DNA of 64,000 nt from the NCBI RefSeq assembly GCF_032108445.1, contig NZ_CP134876.1, positions 6,634,001-6,698,000 of the forward strand, in the 5' to 3' direction. This DNA comes from Micromonospora halotolerans. GTDB lineage: Bacteria > Actinomycetota > Actinomycetes > Mycobacteriales > Micromonosporaceae. Below the pieces are notes generated by a model. That model did no database searches and was not told where the DNA came from. It was given only the letters and a program-made list of their open reading frames with translations. The translations under genes and the position numbers were made by a program. Shown here piece after piece: positions 42,785-53,622 of the stretch. Position 1 is the first letter of the stretch; every line of letters starts with the position of its first letter.

Positions 42785-44302
42785 TCAGCCGCCGGTCAGC
42801 ATCTCCAGCAGATCCTTGGCGGTGTCGCAGCGGTCGAAGAGCGCCCCCACGTGCTTGCGGGTGCCCCGCTCCGGCTCCATCATCGGCACCCGGACCAGCG
42901 ACTCCCGGCCCACGTCGAAGATGACCGAGTCCCAGCTCGCGGCGACCACCTCGGAGGCGTACTGGGCGAGGCAGCGGCCACGGAAGTAGGCCCGGGTGTC
43001 CTCCGGCGGCTCGGTCATCGCCGAGCGGGTCTGCTCGTCGGTGAGCAGGGTCTTCATCGAGCCCCGCTGCACCAGCCGGTGGTAGAGGCCCTTCTCCGGG
43101 CGCACGTCCGAGTACTGCAGGTCGACCAGCTGGAGCTTGTGCGAGCCCCAGCCGAGCTTCTCCCGCTCCCGGTAGCCCTCCAGCAGCCGCAGCTTCGCCA
43201 CCCAGTCCAGCTCGTCGGCGCAGAGGAACGCGTCCCGGCCGAGCCGGTCCAGCATGCTCTCCCAGCGGTCGAGGACGTCGATGGTCTGCGCGTCGGCGTC
43301 GGCGCCGTAGCGGTCGTCCACGAAGGACCGCACCCGCTCCAGGTACGCCCACTGCACGTCCAGCGCGGTCAGCTTGCGGCCGTCGCGCAGCCGCATGAGG
43401 TGCTTGAGCGACGGGTCGTGGCTGACCGCGCGCAGCTCGCTGACCGGGTCGGCGATGCCCAGGTCGGAGCCGAGCGCCTTCTCCTCGATCATGGTGAGGA
43501 TCAGCGCCGTGGTGCCGACCTTCAGGTAGGTGGAGATCTCGGAGAGGTTGGCGTCGCCGATGATGACGTGCAGCCGGCGGTACTTGTCGGCGTCGGCGTG
43601 CGGCTCGTCGCGCGTGTTGATGATGGGCCGCTTGAGGGTGGTCTCCAGCCCCACCTCGACTTCGAAGAAGTCGGCGCGCTGGGAGATCTGGAAGCCGCTC
43701 TGGCCGCCGTCCTGGCCGATGCCGACCCGGCCGGCGCCGCAGACGATCTGCCGGGTGACGAAGAACGGCGTCAGGTACGCCACGATGTCGGCGAACGGGG
43801 TCTGCCGCCGCATCAGGTAGTTCTCGTGCGAGCCGTAGCTGGCGCCCTTGTTGTCGGTGTTGTTCTTGTAGAGGTGGATCGGGTGGGTGCCCGGGATGGT
43901 GGCGGCCCGCTTGGACGCCTCGGCCATCACCCGCTCACCGGCCTTGTCCCAGCGCACCACGTCGAGGGGGTTGGTCACCTCGGGCGTGGAGTATTCGGGG
44001 TGCGCGTGGTCGACGTAGAGGCGGGCGCCGTTGGTGAGTATGACGTTGGCCAGCCCGAGATCCTCGTCGGCGAGCGCCTCGGCCGGGTCGTAGGCCGCCC
44101 CGGAGTAGGTGAAGCCGCGGGCGTCGCGCAGCGGCGACTCCTCCTCGTAGTCCCAGCGGGCCCGGCCGCCCCGGTTGAGTTCCGGCCGCGCCCCGTAGGC
44201 GTTGACCACCTGGGAGGAGGTGACCATCGGGTTGGCTCCGGCCTGGCCGGGCACGGAGATGCCGTACTCGACCTCGGTGCCCATGATCCGTCTAACGCTC
44301 AT
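42785..44302 (-). CDS. dop: Pup deamidase/depupylase Dop
   Basis: 505 residues. Same fold as Paf[35 protein letters not shown] with the catalytic Asp, [19 protein letters not shown], and [14 protein letters not shown]. The insertion around 40-75 ([17 protein letters not shown]) is the Dop-loop absent in PafA. It deamidates Pup's C-terminal Gln and can remove Pup from substrates. Start ATG 44302 matches the usual MxRIxGTEVEYG N-terminus; ATG 44284 would cut it. Confidence 0.97.
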   Translation of the reverse strand: MSVRRIMGTEVEYGISVPGQAGANPMVTSSQVVNAYGARPELNRGGRARWDYEEESPLRDARGFTYSGAAYDPAEALADEDLGLANVILTNGARLYVDHAHPEYSTPEVTNPLDVVRWDKAGERVMAEASKRAATIPGTHPIHLYKNNTDNKGASYGSHENYLMRRQTPFADIVAYLTPFFVTRQIVCGAGRVGIGQDGGQSGFQISQRADFFEVEVGLETTLKRPIINTRDEPHADADKYRRLHVIIGDANLSEISTYLKVGTTALILTMIEEKALGSDLGIADPVSELRAVSHDPSLKHLMRLRDGRKLTALDVQWAYLERVRSFVDDRYGADADAQTIDVLDRWESMLDRLGRDAFLCADELDWVAKLRLLEGYREREKLGWGSHKLQLVDLQYSDVRPEKGLYHRLVQRGSMKTLLTDEQTRSAMTEPPEDTRAYFRGRCLAQYASEVVAASWDSVIFDVGRESLVRVPMMEPERGTRKHVGALFDRCDTAKDLLEMLTGG

Positions 44303-44435
44303 CGACCTGCCCGCTCCGCTCGCCCGTCCCGGTCCCCCGTCAGGTCGAGCGTAGTCGCCGTCACGCGGGAAGGGGGCGTGGCGGCCCGGGGCGTCCGGTG
44401 TGGCGGGGCGCGACGCCGGGCGGGCGCGGACGCGG

Positions 44436-44468
44436 GGAGGCCCGCGGCGCGGTGCGCCACGGGCCTCC
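44436..44468 (-). terminator. Terminator after mpa
   Basis: 9-bp stem GGAGGCCCG/CGGGCCTCC, one mismatch, then 5-bp GGCGC/GCGCC with a 3-nt loop, 15 bp past the mpa stop. Confidence 0.7.
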
Positions 44469-44482
44469 GTCGTGCCGTCGGA

Positions 44483-46264
44483 CTACAGGTACTGGCCGGT
44501 GTTGCTGGCGGTCTCGATGGACCGGCCGGCCTCGGCGCCCTTGCCGCCGGAGACGAGCGTGCGGATGTAAACGATCCGCTCGCCCTTCTTGCCGGAGATG
44601 CGGGCCCAGTCGTCGGGGTTGGTGGTGTTGGGCAGGTCCTCGTTCTCCCGGAACTCGTCGACGCAGGCGTCGAGGAGGTGCTGGAGCCGCAGGCCCTTGC
44701 GCCCGGAGGTGAGGAACTCCTTGATGGCCATCTTCTTGCCCCGGTCGACGATGTTCTGGATCATCGCGCCGGAGTTGAAGTCCTTGAAGTAGAGGACTTC
44801 CTTGTCGCCGTTGGCGTAGGTGACCTCGAGGAAGCGGTTTTCCTCGGTCTCCGAGTACATCCGCAGCACGACCGCGTCGATCATCGCCGCCACGGTGGCC
44901 TGCGGGTCGCCGCCGTGCTCGGCGAGGTCGTCCGCGTGCAGCGGCAGGCCGGAGAGGATGTACTTGGAGAAGATGTCCTTGGCCGCCTCGGCGTCCGGTC
45001 GCTCGATCTTGATCTTCACGTCGAGCCGGCCGGGGCGCAGGATCGCCGGGTCGATCATGTCTTCCCGGTTGGAGGCGCCGATGACGATGACGTTCTCCAG
45101 GCCCTCCACGCCGTCGATCTCGCTGAGCAGCTGCGGGACGATCGTGTTCTCCACGTCCGAGGAGACACCGGAGCCGCGGGTGCGGAAGACGGAGTCCATC
45201 TCGTCGAAGAACACGATCACCGGCGTGCCCTCGCCGGCCTTCTCCCGCGCCCGCTGGAAGATCAGCCGGATGTGCCGCTCGGTCTCGCCGACGTACTTGT
45301 TGAGCAGCTCGGGGCCCTTGATGTTGAGGAAGAAGCTGGTGTGCCGCTCCTTGCCCTCCCGCTCGGCGATCTTCTTGGCCAGGGAGTTGGCCACCGCCTT
45401 GGCGATGAGCGTCTTGCCGCAGCCGGGCGGGCCGTAGAGCAGGATGCCCTTCGGCGGCCGGAGCTGGTGCTCGCGGAACAGGTCGGCGTGCAGGAAGGGC
45501 AGCTCGACCGCGTCGCGGATCTGCTCGATCTGCGAGTGGAGGCCACCGATGTCGGTGTAGTCGACGTCGGGCACCTCCTCCAGGACGAGCTCCTCGACCT
45601 CGCTCTTCGGGATCCGCTCGTAGGCGTACGCCGAGCGGGGCTCGATCATGAGCGAGTCACCGGCCCGGATCGGCGAACCGATCAGGGTCTCGGCGAGGTG
45701 CACGATCCGCTCCTCGTCGGAGTGCGAGACCACCAGCGCCCGGTCGCCCGGCGCGCCGTCGGGACCCGCGAGGATCTCCTTGAGCATCACGACCTCGCCG
45801 ACCCGCTCGTAGCCGAACGCGTCGACGATGTTGAGCGCGTCGTTGAGCAGGACCTCCTGGCCCCGGCGCAGCTCGTCGACCTCGAGCGAGGGCGAGACGG
45901 CCACCCGGAGCTTGCGGCCGCCGGTGAAGACGTCCACGGTGCCGTCGTCGTGCTTGGCCAGGAAGACGCCGTAGCCGCTCGGCGGCTGGGCGAGGCGGTC
46001 GATCTCCTCCTTGAGCGTCACGATCTGCGCGCGAGCCTCCTTGAGGGTGCTCACGAGCCGTTCGTTGTTCTCGGTCAGCCGCGCCAACTGCGCCTGGGTG
46101 GCCGCCAGCCGCTCCTCGAGCTGCCGGACGTGTCGGGGGCTTTCGGTCAACTTGCGCCGCACCAGGGCGAGTTCCTCTTGAAGGAACGCAACCTGCGTGG
46201 AGAGATCGTGGGCCTCCTTCTCCCACCGTGCGGCGCGCGAGTCCGCGTCGTCGCTGCGTGCCAC
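44483..46264 (-). CDS. mpa: Proteasome-associated ATPase Mpa/ARC
   Basis: 593 residues from GTG 46264 (GGGGAGGTGG 6 nt upstream). N-terminal coiled coil about 10-80 (Pup-binding), OB-fold interdomain about 85-230, then one AAA+ module: Walker A GPPGCGKT, Walker [11 protein letters not shown], arginine-finger region [12 protein letters not shown]. The C-terminal GQYL docks into PrcA pockets to open the gate. A hexamer that captures and unfolds pupylated proteins. Named mpa in mycobacteria, arc elsewhere. Confidence 0.97.
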   Translation of the reverse strand: MARSDDADSRAARWEKEAHDLSTQVAFLQEELALVRRKLTESPRHVRQLEERLAATQAQLARLTENNERLVSTLKEARAQIVTLKEEIDRLAQPPSGYGVFLAKHDDGTVDVFTGGRKLRVAVSPSLEVDELRRGQEVLLNDALNIVDAFGYERVGEVVMLKEILAGPDGAPGDRALVVSHSDEERIVHLAETLIGSPIRAGDSLMIEPRSAYAYERIPKSEVEELVLEEVPDVDYTDIGGLHSQIEQIRDAVELPFLHADLFREHQLRPPKGILLYGPPGCGKTLIAKAVANSLAKKIAEREGKERHTSFFLNIKGPELLNKYVGETERHIRLIFQRAREKAGEGTPVIVFFDEMDSVFRTRGSGVSSDVENTIVPQLLSEIDGVEGLENVIVIGASNREDMIDPAILRPGRLDVKIKIERPDAEAAKDIFSKYILSGLPLHADDLAEHGGDPQATVAAMIDAVVLRMYSETEENRFLEVTYANGDKEVLYFKDFNSGAMIQNIVDRGKKMAIKEFLTSGRKGLRLQHLLDACVDEFRENEDLPNTTNPDDWARISGKKGERIVYIRTLVSGGKGAEAGRSIETASNTGQYL

Positions 46265-46412
46265 GTCCCACCTCCCCGGGGGGCTTGAACGTTCTGACCT
46301 AACACTAGCCGCTATGAGCCCGATTCGGTCCTCCGCAACGCGCTCGTCACCGAAGCTTGATCGCCAAGGGCTGGTCGTCGGGCGGGTACGGGCGTTCGGG
46401 TACCGTCGGAGC

Positions 46413-46445
46413 GTGGGACGGGAGAACATGGGGGGTGCTTCGTGA
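46413..46445 (+). CDS. Putative 10-codon leaderless upstream ORF of the ferredoxin gene
   Basis: GTG 46413 follows a TACCGT box by 6 nt, the leaderless spacing seen elsewhere in the window. The frame encodes [10 protein letters not shown] and its TGA overlaps the ferredoxin GTG (GTGA at 46442-46445). Ribosomes finishing it could restart on ferredoxin. A prediction only. Confidence 0.4.
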   Translation: MGRENMGGAS

Positions 46446-46735
46446 CCGACGTCGCGACGGACCAGCTGCAGGTCTGGGTCGATCAGGACCTGTGCACGGG
46501 TGACGGGCTGTGCGTGCAGTACGCGCCGGAGGTCTTCGAGTTCGACGTCGACGGCCTCGCGTACGTCAAGGGGCCGGACGGCGAGCTGCGCCAGGCTGCG
46601 GGCGCCCGGGTGGACGTGCCGGAGCACCTGCGCCTCGAGGTGATCGACTCGGCGAAGGAGTGCCCCGGCGAGTGCATCCACGTGGTGCGCGCCGGTGACG
46701 GCACGGAGGTGGCCGGCCCGGAGGCCGACGACTGA
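46442..46735 (+). CDS. Small [3Fe-4S]/[4Fe-4S] ferredoxin
   Basis: 97 residues, acidic. Cluster motif [13 protein letters not shown] (Cys18, Cys24) and a distal [11 protein letters not shown] (two more Cys). The missing second Cys in the first motif fits the single-cluster 3Fe-4S ferredoxins that serve cytochromes P450. No P450 is nearby. GTG 46442 has a GGGGGG tract 5-6 nt upstream and overlaps a possible leader ORF. Divergent from mpa, a placement common in actinobacteria. Confidence 0.9.
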   Translation: MTDVATDQLQVWVDQDLCTGDGLCVQYAPEVFEFDVDGLAYVKGPDGELRQAAGARVDVPEHLRLEVIDSAKECPGECIHVVRAGDGTEVAGPEADD

Positions 46736-46786
46736 GCTGACGGGCACGACGGGCCGGAGACCGCCAGGTCCCCGGCCCGCGGTGTC

Positions 46787-47359
46787 TCAGAGCATGGGGC
46801 GGCCGACGACCGAGGCGACCAGCCGGGCGAACTCCTCCAGCCGGGTGATCTGCCCGGCCCCGCCGTCGTCGAGGGTCTTGCCGAAGCGCAGCGCGTCGTG
46901 CCGGGGCGCGCCGGTCATCTCGTCGCTGGGCGGCGCCTCGTCCAGCGAGCTGAGCAGCAGGTAGACGTCGATGCTGTCGACCCGTACCTCGCCGGTGTCG
47001 GCGCGGGTGAGCCGCCGCCGGCAGCCGACCTCGGTGACCGTGGAGACCGGCACCACCCGCAGCGAGGAGGTCATCGAGCCGGGCGGCCCCTCCCCCGGCG
47101 GGACGTCCTCGCCGTGCCAGAGCACCAGCCGGCTGCCGTCGCAGACGACGACCTCCTGCCACACCCCGTTGACCTCGTTGACGAAGCGTTCCAGGGTGAA
47201 GCCGAGCACGGAGGCGCCGCGCAGCACCCCGCCGAGGGCGTCCAGGGCGATGTCGGGGTCGCGCAGGTAGGCCCGGGCGGCCGACTCCAGGTCGGTGTAG
47301 GGCGACCAGTCGGGGAACACGGCGGGCAGGTCGCCGTTGCCGTAGCCCGGGTTGCTCAT
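46787..47359 (-). CDS. Conserved actinobacterial protein of unknown function
   Basis: 190 residues. No signal or membrane helix; Trp-rich centre (FVNEVNGVWQEVVVCDGSRLVLWHGEDVP). No family recognised. ATG 47359 has GGGAGG 7 nt upstream and overlaps the stop of a 30-codon frame (ATGA), so it is the last gene of the chain site-2 protease, trmI, two tiny ORFs, this gene. It ends 52 bp from ferredoxin's stop. The locus suggests a housekeeping link to trmI or Mpa, which is inference. Confidence 0.75.
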   Translation of the reverse strand: MSNPGYGNGDLPAVFPDWSPYTDLESAARAYLRDPDIALDALGGVLRGASVLGFTLERFVNEVNGVWQEVVVCDGSRLVLWHGEDVPPGEGPPGSMTSSLRVVPVSTVTEVGCRRRLTRADTGEVRVDSIDVYLLLSSLDEAPPSDEMTGAPRHDALRFGKTLDDGGAGQITRLEEFARLVASVVGRPML

Positions 47360-47448
47360 GCCACCGCCTCCCGGACCGTGCGCCGCCGCCGGTCCGGACC
47401 GCCGGGGCGGGCGCGGCGCCCGCCGCGTGCCCCGATCCGCTCGCTCAT
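47356..47448 (-). CDS. Tiny coupled ORF (30 aa)
   Basis: ATG 47448 with GGAGACGG upstream; encodes an Arg/Gly-rich peptide (begins MSERIGARGGRR). Its TGA overlaps the ATG of the 190-residue gene, and its ATG overlaps the stop of the preceding 20-codon frame. May be a translational relay rather than a functional peptide. Confidence 0.45.
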   Translation of the reverse strand: MSERIGARGGRRARPGGPDRRRRTVREAVA

Positions 47449-47507
47449 GCCACCGTCTCCACCCGCTCGGTGTCGTCCCCGCCGGGACCCATGATCCGCC
47501 CGCTCAT
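47445..47507 (-). CDS. Tiny coupled ORF (20 aa)
   Basis: ATG 47507 lies 19 nt after the trmI stop; it begins MSGRIMGPGG, resembling the next small ORF's start. Ends in an ATGA overlap with the 30-codon frame. No Shine-Dalgarno of its own is evident, so its translation is doubtful. Confidence 0.35.
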   Translation of the reverse strand: MSGRIMGPGGDDTERVETVA

Positions 47508-47526
47508 CCGCGCCCGCGCCGCGGGG

Positions 47527-49632
<2,106 letters not shown>

Positions 49633-49703
49633 CTACGCGGGGCCGATCATGCCCCGGTGCGGCGACGGCAGCCCTGTCACACCGGTGCCCTAACCTTCCG
49701 GGC

Positions 49704-50615
49704 ATGACGGCGGAACCGGTGATCGACACGCAGCAGGGCCCGACAGCAGAGGCACCGGCCACCGTCCGGGCGTCGCTGTCGCCGTCGCGGGCGGCCGACT
49801 TCAAGACCTGCCCGCTGCTCTACCGGTTCCGCAGCATCGACCGGCTGCCCGAGCGACCCACCGTGGAGCAGGTCCGGGGCACGCTCGTGCACGCCGTGCT
49901 GGAGCGGCTGTTCGACCTGCCGGCGGGGGCCCGCACCCCGGAGTCGGCCGGCGACCTGGTCGCCCCGCAGTGGGACCGGCTGGTCACCGAGCAGCCGGAG
50001 CTGGCGACGCTGTTCGCCGAGGGCGACACGGCCGCCGTGGAGGGGTTCCTCCGCTCGGCGGCGGCGCTGCTGGAGGGCTATTTCGCGGTGGAGGACCCGC
50101 GCCGGCTGGAGCCGGCCGAGCGGGAGGCGCTGATTTCCGCGGTCGTGGACGACGAGCTGCTCATCCGGGGCTACCTCGACCGGCTGGACGTGGCGCCCGA
50201 CGGCGCCCTGCGGGTGGTCGACTACAAGACCGGCGGCGCCCCGCGCGAGGCGTTCGAGGCGCGCGCGCTGTTCCAGCTGAAGTTCTACGCCCTGGTGCTG
50301 TGGCGGACCCGGGGGGTGGTGCCGCGGGTGCTGCGGCTGCTCTACCTCAAGGACGCCGAGGTGTGCGACTACTCCCCCGACGCCGAGGAGCTGCTGCGCT
50401 TCGAGCGCACGGTGGTGGCGCTCTGGCAGGCCATCGAGCAGGCCACCGCCCGGCAGGACTTCCGGCCCCGGCCGAGCCGGCTCTGCGACTGGTGCAGCCA
50501 TCAGGCGCTGTGCCCGAGCTTCGGCGGCACGCCGCCGCCGTTCCCGGTGGCCGGGCCGGCCGACCCGCTGACCGACGCCCGGTCCCGGCCGGCCGCGCCC
50601 GGCGCGGACGAGTGA
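49704..50615 (+). CDS. RecB-family PD-(D/E)XK exonuclease with Fe-S cluster
   Basis: 303 residues from ATG 49704 (TAACCT 7 nt upstream, leaderless). Cas4/AddB-type nuclease: FKTCPLLYRF and the C-terminal CDWCSHQALCPSF provide four cysteines for a [4Fe-4S] cluster; GTLVHAVLERLF, IRGYLDRLDVAP and VVDYKTGG carry the His, Asp and Lys of the active site. Mycobacterial homologue Rv2119 also flanks trmI. Single-strand exonuclease in repair is likely. Divergent from the site-2 protease. Confidence 0.9.
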   Translation: MTAEPVIDTQQGPTAEAPATVRASLSPSRAADFKTCPLLYRFRSIDRLPERPTVEQVRGTLVHAVLERLFDLPAGARTPESAGDLVAPQWDRLVTEQPELATLFAEGDTAAVEGFLRSAAALLEGYFAVEDPRRLEPAEREALISAVVDDELLIRGYLDRLDVAPDGALRVVDYKTGGAPREAFEARALFQLKFYALVLWRTRGVVPRVLRLLYLKDAEVCDYSPDAEELLRFERTVVALWQAIEQATARQDFRPRPSRLCDWCSHQALCPSFGGTPPPFPVAGPADPLTDARSRPAAPGADE

Positions 50616-50691
50616 CCCTCCTCCTCGCGGAGGAGGCCGGGTTCGGCTTCGGCGACGAGGGCCGGCGCCGGGCGGCGGCTAGCGTCGGAGC

Positions 50692-51885
50692 ATGACCAAC
50701 CGGCTACGCGGGTGGGCGCGGGACCGGCCGCTGGCCGCGGACGCCGCCACGGCCGTCGCGCTGGCGCTCGTGGACGCGGCGTTCCTGCTGCTGACCCCGC
50801 GGGAGCTGCGACCCGAGCAGCTCTGGGCGGCGCTGGGCTGGAGCGTGCTCTGCGCCGCCCCGGTGGCGATCCGCCGGGTCGCCCCGTGGCCGGCCGTGGG
50901 CGCGGCGGTGGCCACGCTGGCCGTGCCGGTGCTGTTCGCGCTGGCGCCCACCACCCAGGGGCTGACCTTCATCGTGCTCACCTACACCATGGCGGCGCAC
51001 CGGCCGCTGCGCGCGGCCTCCCTGGCCGCGCTGCTGCTCTGGGTGCCGGTGGTGCTGGCGAACGTGGTCGCGCCGCTGGACGGGGTGCTCGACATGGGCC
51101 CCGGCGTGCTGGTGCTCGACAACCTGCTCACCGCGTCGGTGGCGTTCGCGGTGGGCCGGGCGGTGCAGGCGCGCCGGCAGTCCACCCGGATGCTGCGGGA
51201 GCGGGCCCGGATCGCCGAGGCCACCCAGCGGTCGTTGGCCGAGCAGGCGGTCGCCGACGAGCGGCGCCGGATCGCCCGGGAGCTGCACGACGTGGTGGCG
51301 CACCACGTCAGCGTGATGGGCGTGCTGGCCACCGGGGCGCGCCGGGTGCTGCGCCGGGACCCGGACGCGGCGGACGAGGCGATGGCCACGGTCGAGGAGA
51401 CCGGGCGGGCCACGCTGCGGGAGCTGCGCCGGCTGCTGGACGTGCTGCGCACCGACGCCGAACCGGCCGCCGAGCTGACCCCGCAGCCGGGGCTGACCGG
51501 CATCGAGGCCCTCGTCGAGCAGGTCCGCGAGGCCGGGCTGCCGGTCACGCTGCGGGTCGACGGCACGCCCGGGCCGATGGAGGACGGGGTGGCGTTGACC
51601 GTCTACCGGATCGTGCAGGAGGCGCTGACCAACGCGCTCAAGCACGCCGGCCGGGCCACCGCGCTGGTCCGGCTCACCGTCACCCCGGGCTTCCTGGCGG
51701 TGGAGGTCACCGACACCGGGCGCGGTCCGGCGCCGGTGGCCGATCGGATCGGACACGGTCTGGTCGGCATGCGGGAGCGGGTCGCCCTCTACGGTGGGGT
51801 CCTACGGACCGGCCCGCGGCCCGGCGGCGGCTTCCGGGTGTACGCGCGGATTCCGCTGGAGCCGGCCGGGGCGGTCCCGGCGTGA
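50692..51885 (+). CDS. NarL-type sensor histidine kinase
   Basis: 397 residues from ATG 50692 (TAGCGT 6 nt upstream). Four to five N-terminal TM helices (17-155), then HisKA_3 with the phospho-acceptor His199 in DERRRIARELHDVVAHH and HATPase_c (RIVQEALTNALKHAG; GHGLVGMRERV). The short extracellular loops suggest intramembrane sensing as in LiaS/DesK. Followed by its response regulator and an ABC exporter, so the signal may be a membrane-active compound. Confidence 0.93.
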   Translation: MTNRLRGWARDRPLAADAATAVALALVDAAFLLLTPRELRPEQLWAALGWSVLCAAPVAIRRVAPWPAVGAAVATLAVPVLFALAPTTQGLTFIVLTYTMAAHRPLRAASLAALLLWVPVVLANVVAPLDGVLDMGPGVLVLDNLLTASVAFAVGRAVQARRQSTRMLRERARIAEATQRSLAEQAVADERRRIARELHDVVAHHVSVMGVLATGARRVLRRDPDAADEAMATVEETGRATLRELRRLLDVLRTDAEPAAELTPQPGLTGIEALVEQVREAGLPVTLRVDGTPGPMEDGVALTVYRIVQEALTNALKHAGRATALVRLTVTPGFLAVEVTDTGRGPAPVADRIGHGLVGMRERVALYGGVLRTGPRPGGGFRVYARIPLEPAGAVPA

Positions 51886-51913
51886 CCGGCGCCCGGCCGA
51901 ACGAGGGAGACCG

Positions 51914-52597
51914 ATGACCGACAGCACCGCCGGCCGACCGGTGCGGATCCTGCTCGCCGACGACCAGCCGCTGCTGCGTACCGGCTTCCGGATGGTGCTG
52001 GGCACCGAGGACGACCTGGACATCGTGGCCGAGGCCGGTGACGGGGTGGAGGCGGTGGAGCTGTCCCGGCGGCTGCTGCCGGACGTGGTGCTCATGGACA
52101 TCCGGATGCCGCGGATGGACGGGGTGGCGGCCACCCGGGCGATCGTGGACGCCCGCCTGCCCGTGCGGGTGCTCATCCTCACCACCTTCGACCTGGACGA
52201 GTACGTGGTCGGCGCGCTGCGCGCCGGGGCCAGTGGCTTCCTGGCCAAGGACGTGCCGGCCGAGGACCTGGTGACCGCGATCCGGACGGTCGCGGCCGGG
52301 GAGGCGGTGGTGGCGCCACGGATCCTGCGCCGGCTGCTGGACCGCTTCGCCGACGTGCTGCCCGACCCGGCGGCCACCCCGCCGAAGGCGTTGGACGCGC
52401 TGACCGAGCGGGAGCGGGAGGTGCTCGTGCAGGTGGCGCGCGGGTTGTCCAACGCCGAGATCGCCCGGGAGCTGTCGGTGAGCGAGACCACCGTGAAGAC
52501 CCACGTCGGGCACGTGCTGACCAAGCTCGGGCTGCGGGACCGGGTCCAGGCCGTGGTGCTGGCGTACGAGACCGGGCTGGTCCGCCCCGGCGGGTGA
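51914..52597 (+). CDS. LuxR/NarL-type response regulator
   Basis: 227 residues from ATG 51914 (AGGGAG 6 nt upstream). Receiver with the phospho-Asp62 in LMDIRMPRMDG; output helix-turn-helix LTEREREVLVQVARGLSNAEIARELSVSETTVKTHV. 28 bp after the kinase gene, so one transcript. The repeated TGACC elements in the spacer to the ABC genes are its likely targets. Confidence 0.94.
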   Translation: MTDSTAGRPVRILLADDQPLLRTGFRMVLGTEDDLDIVAEAGDGVEAVELSRRLLPDVVLMDIRMPRMDGVAATRAIVDARLPVRVLILTTFDLDEYVVGALRAGASGFLAKDVPAEDLVTAIRTVAAGEAVVAPRILRRLLDRFADVLPDPAATPPKALDALTEREREVLVQVARGLSNAEIARELSVSETTVKTHVGHVLTKLGLRDRVQAVVLAYETGLVRPGG

Positions 52598-52606
52598 GGT
52601 GGTACC

Positions 52607-52725
52607 GGTCACCTACCGTGACCATCGGCGGTGCGGCGGGGTTGACCATGACGTGACGTGAGGTCCTAGCGTCGGCGGCGCCGGCCGGTCAGGGATGACC
52701 CTGAGCCGGCGTCGGGGGTGACCCC
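52607..52725. promoter_or_regulatory. Cluster of TGACC repeats upstream of the ABC exporter operon
   Basis: Within 120 bp: GGTCAC-N5-GTGACC (52607-52623); TTGACC then TAGCGT with a 19-bp spacer (52642-52672), a plausible promoter; TCAGGG-ATGA-CCCTGA (52689-52704); GGGG-TGA-CCCC (52715-52725). The last two share GGnTGACCC and lie 23 bp apart, about two helical turns, as expected for a dimeric response regulator binding one DNA face. Confidence 0.5.
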
Positions 52726-52848
52726 AACGGAAATTCCGGCGAGGCTCCGCCCGGGGGCGGACGGATCCGTGCCCGCCGGCACGGAGGATGGAAACTGCGC
52801 ACCGACCAGCGGGGGCGGTGCGGACCAGCAGGCTGACGGAAGAGGTAG

Positions 52849-53622
52849 ATGAACGTGACCGCGACGGTAGGGCAGCAGGCGCAGGCCGCGGCCCGCGCCA
52901 GCGACGTGTGGAAGGTGTACGGCAGCGGCGAGGCGCAGGTGATCGCGCTGCGGGGGGTGAGCGCCGAGTTCGAGCGCGGCCGGTTCACCGCGATCATGGG
53001 CCCGTCCGGCTCGGGCAAGTCGACGCTGATGCACTGCCTGGCGGGCCTGGACTCGGTGACCCGGGGCACCGTCATGATCGGGGACACCACGGTGACCGGG
53101 CTGGGCGACGCCGGCCTCACGAAGCTGCGCCGCGACAAGGTGGGCTTCATCTTCCAGCAGTTCAACCTGCTGCCCACGCTCACCGCGCAGGAGAACATCC
53201 TGCTGCCGCTGTCGATCGCCGGCCGCAAGCCCGACCCGGCCTGGTACGACACGGTGATCGACACGGTCGGCCTGCGGGAGCGGCTCGGGCACCGCCCGGC
53301 GCAGCTCTCCGGCGGCCAGCAGCAGCGCGTGGCGTGCGCCCGGGCCCTGGTCGCCCGCCCCGAGGTGATCTTCGCCGACGAGCCGACCGGCAACCTGGAC
53401 TCCCGCTCCGGCGCCGAGGTGCTCAACTTCCTGCGCAACTCGGTCCGTGAGCACGGCCAGACCATCGTCATGGTCACCCACGACCCGACCGCCGCCGCGT
53501 ACGCCGACCGGGTGGTCTTCCTGGCCGACGGTCAGATCGTCTCCGAGCTGATCGAGCCGACCGCCGACACGGTGCTGGACACCATGAAGAAGCTCGACGC
53601 GTCGGCCGAGGTGGGCAGCTGA
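52849..53622 (+). CDS. ABC transporter ATP-binding protein (MacB/LolD type)
   Basis: 257 residues. Walker [11 protein letters not shown]-loop [14 protein letters not shown], signature LSGGQQQR, Walker [13 protein letters not shown], switch His in VTHDP. Typical of the MacB/BceA/LolD subfamily that pairs with FtsX-like permeases. ATG 52849 has GAAGAGG upstream. Coupled to the permease by TGATG. Confidence 0.95.
   Translation: MNVTATVGQQAQAAARASDVWKVYGSGEAQVIALRGVSAEFERGRFTAIMGPSGSGKSTLMHCLAGLDSVTRGTVMIGDTTVTGLGDAGLTKLRRDKVGFIFQQFNLLPTLTAQENILLPLSIAGRKPDPAWYDTVIDTVGLRERLGHRPAQLSGGQQQRVACARALVARPEVIFADEPTGNLDSRSGAEVLNFLRNSVREHGQTIVMVTHDPTAAAYADRVVFLADGQIVSELIEPTADTVLDTMKKLDASAEVGS

Noticed and set aside
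44284..44302. Alternative dop start at ATG 44284
   Set aside because: It would remove the residues matching the usual Dop N-terminus before GTEVEYG.
47345..47510. Repeated GCTCATGCCACCG motif as a possible regulatory repeat
   Set aside because: The copies coincide with the ATGA junctions and ribosome sites of coupled small frames, which explains them better.
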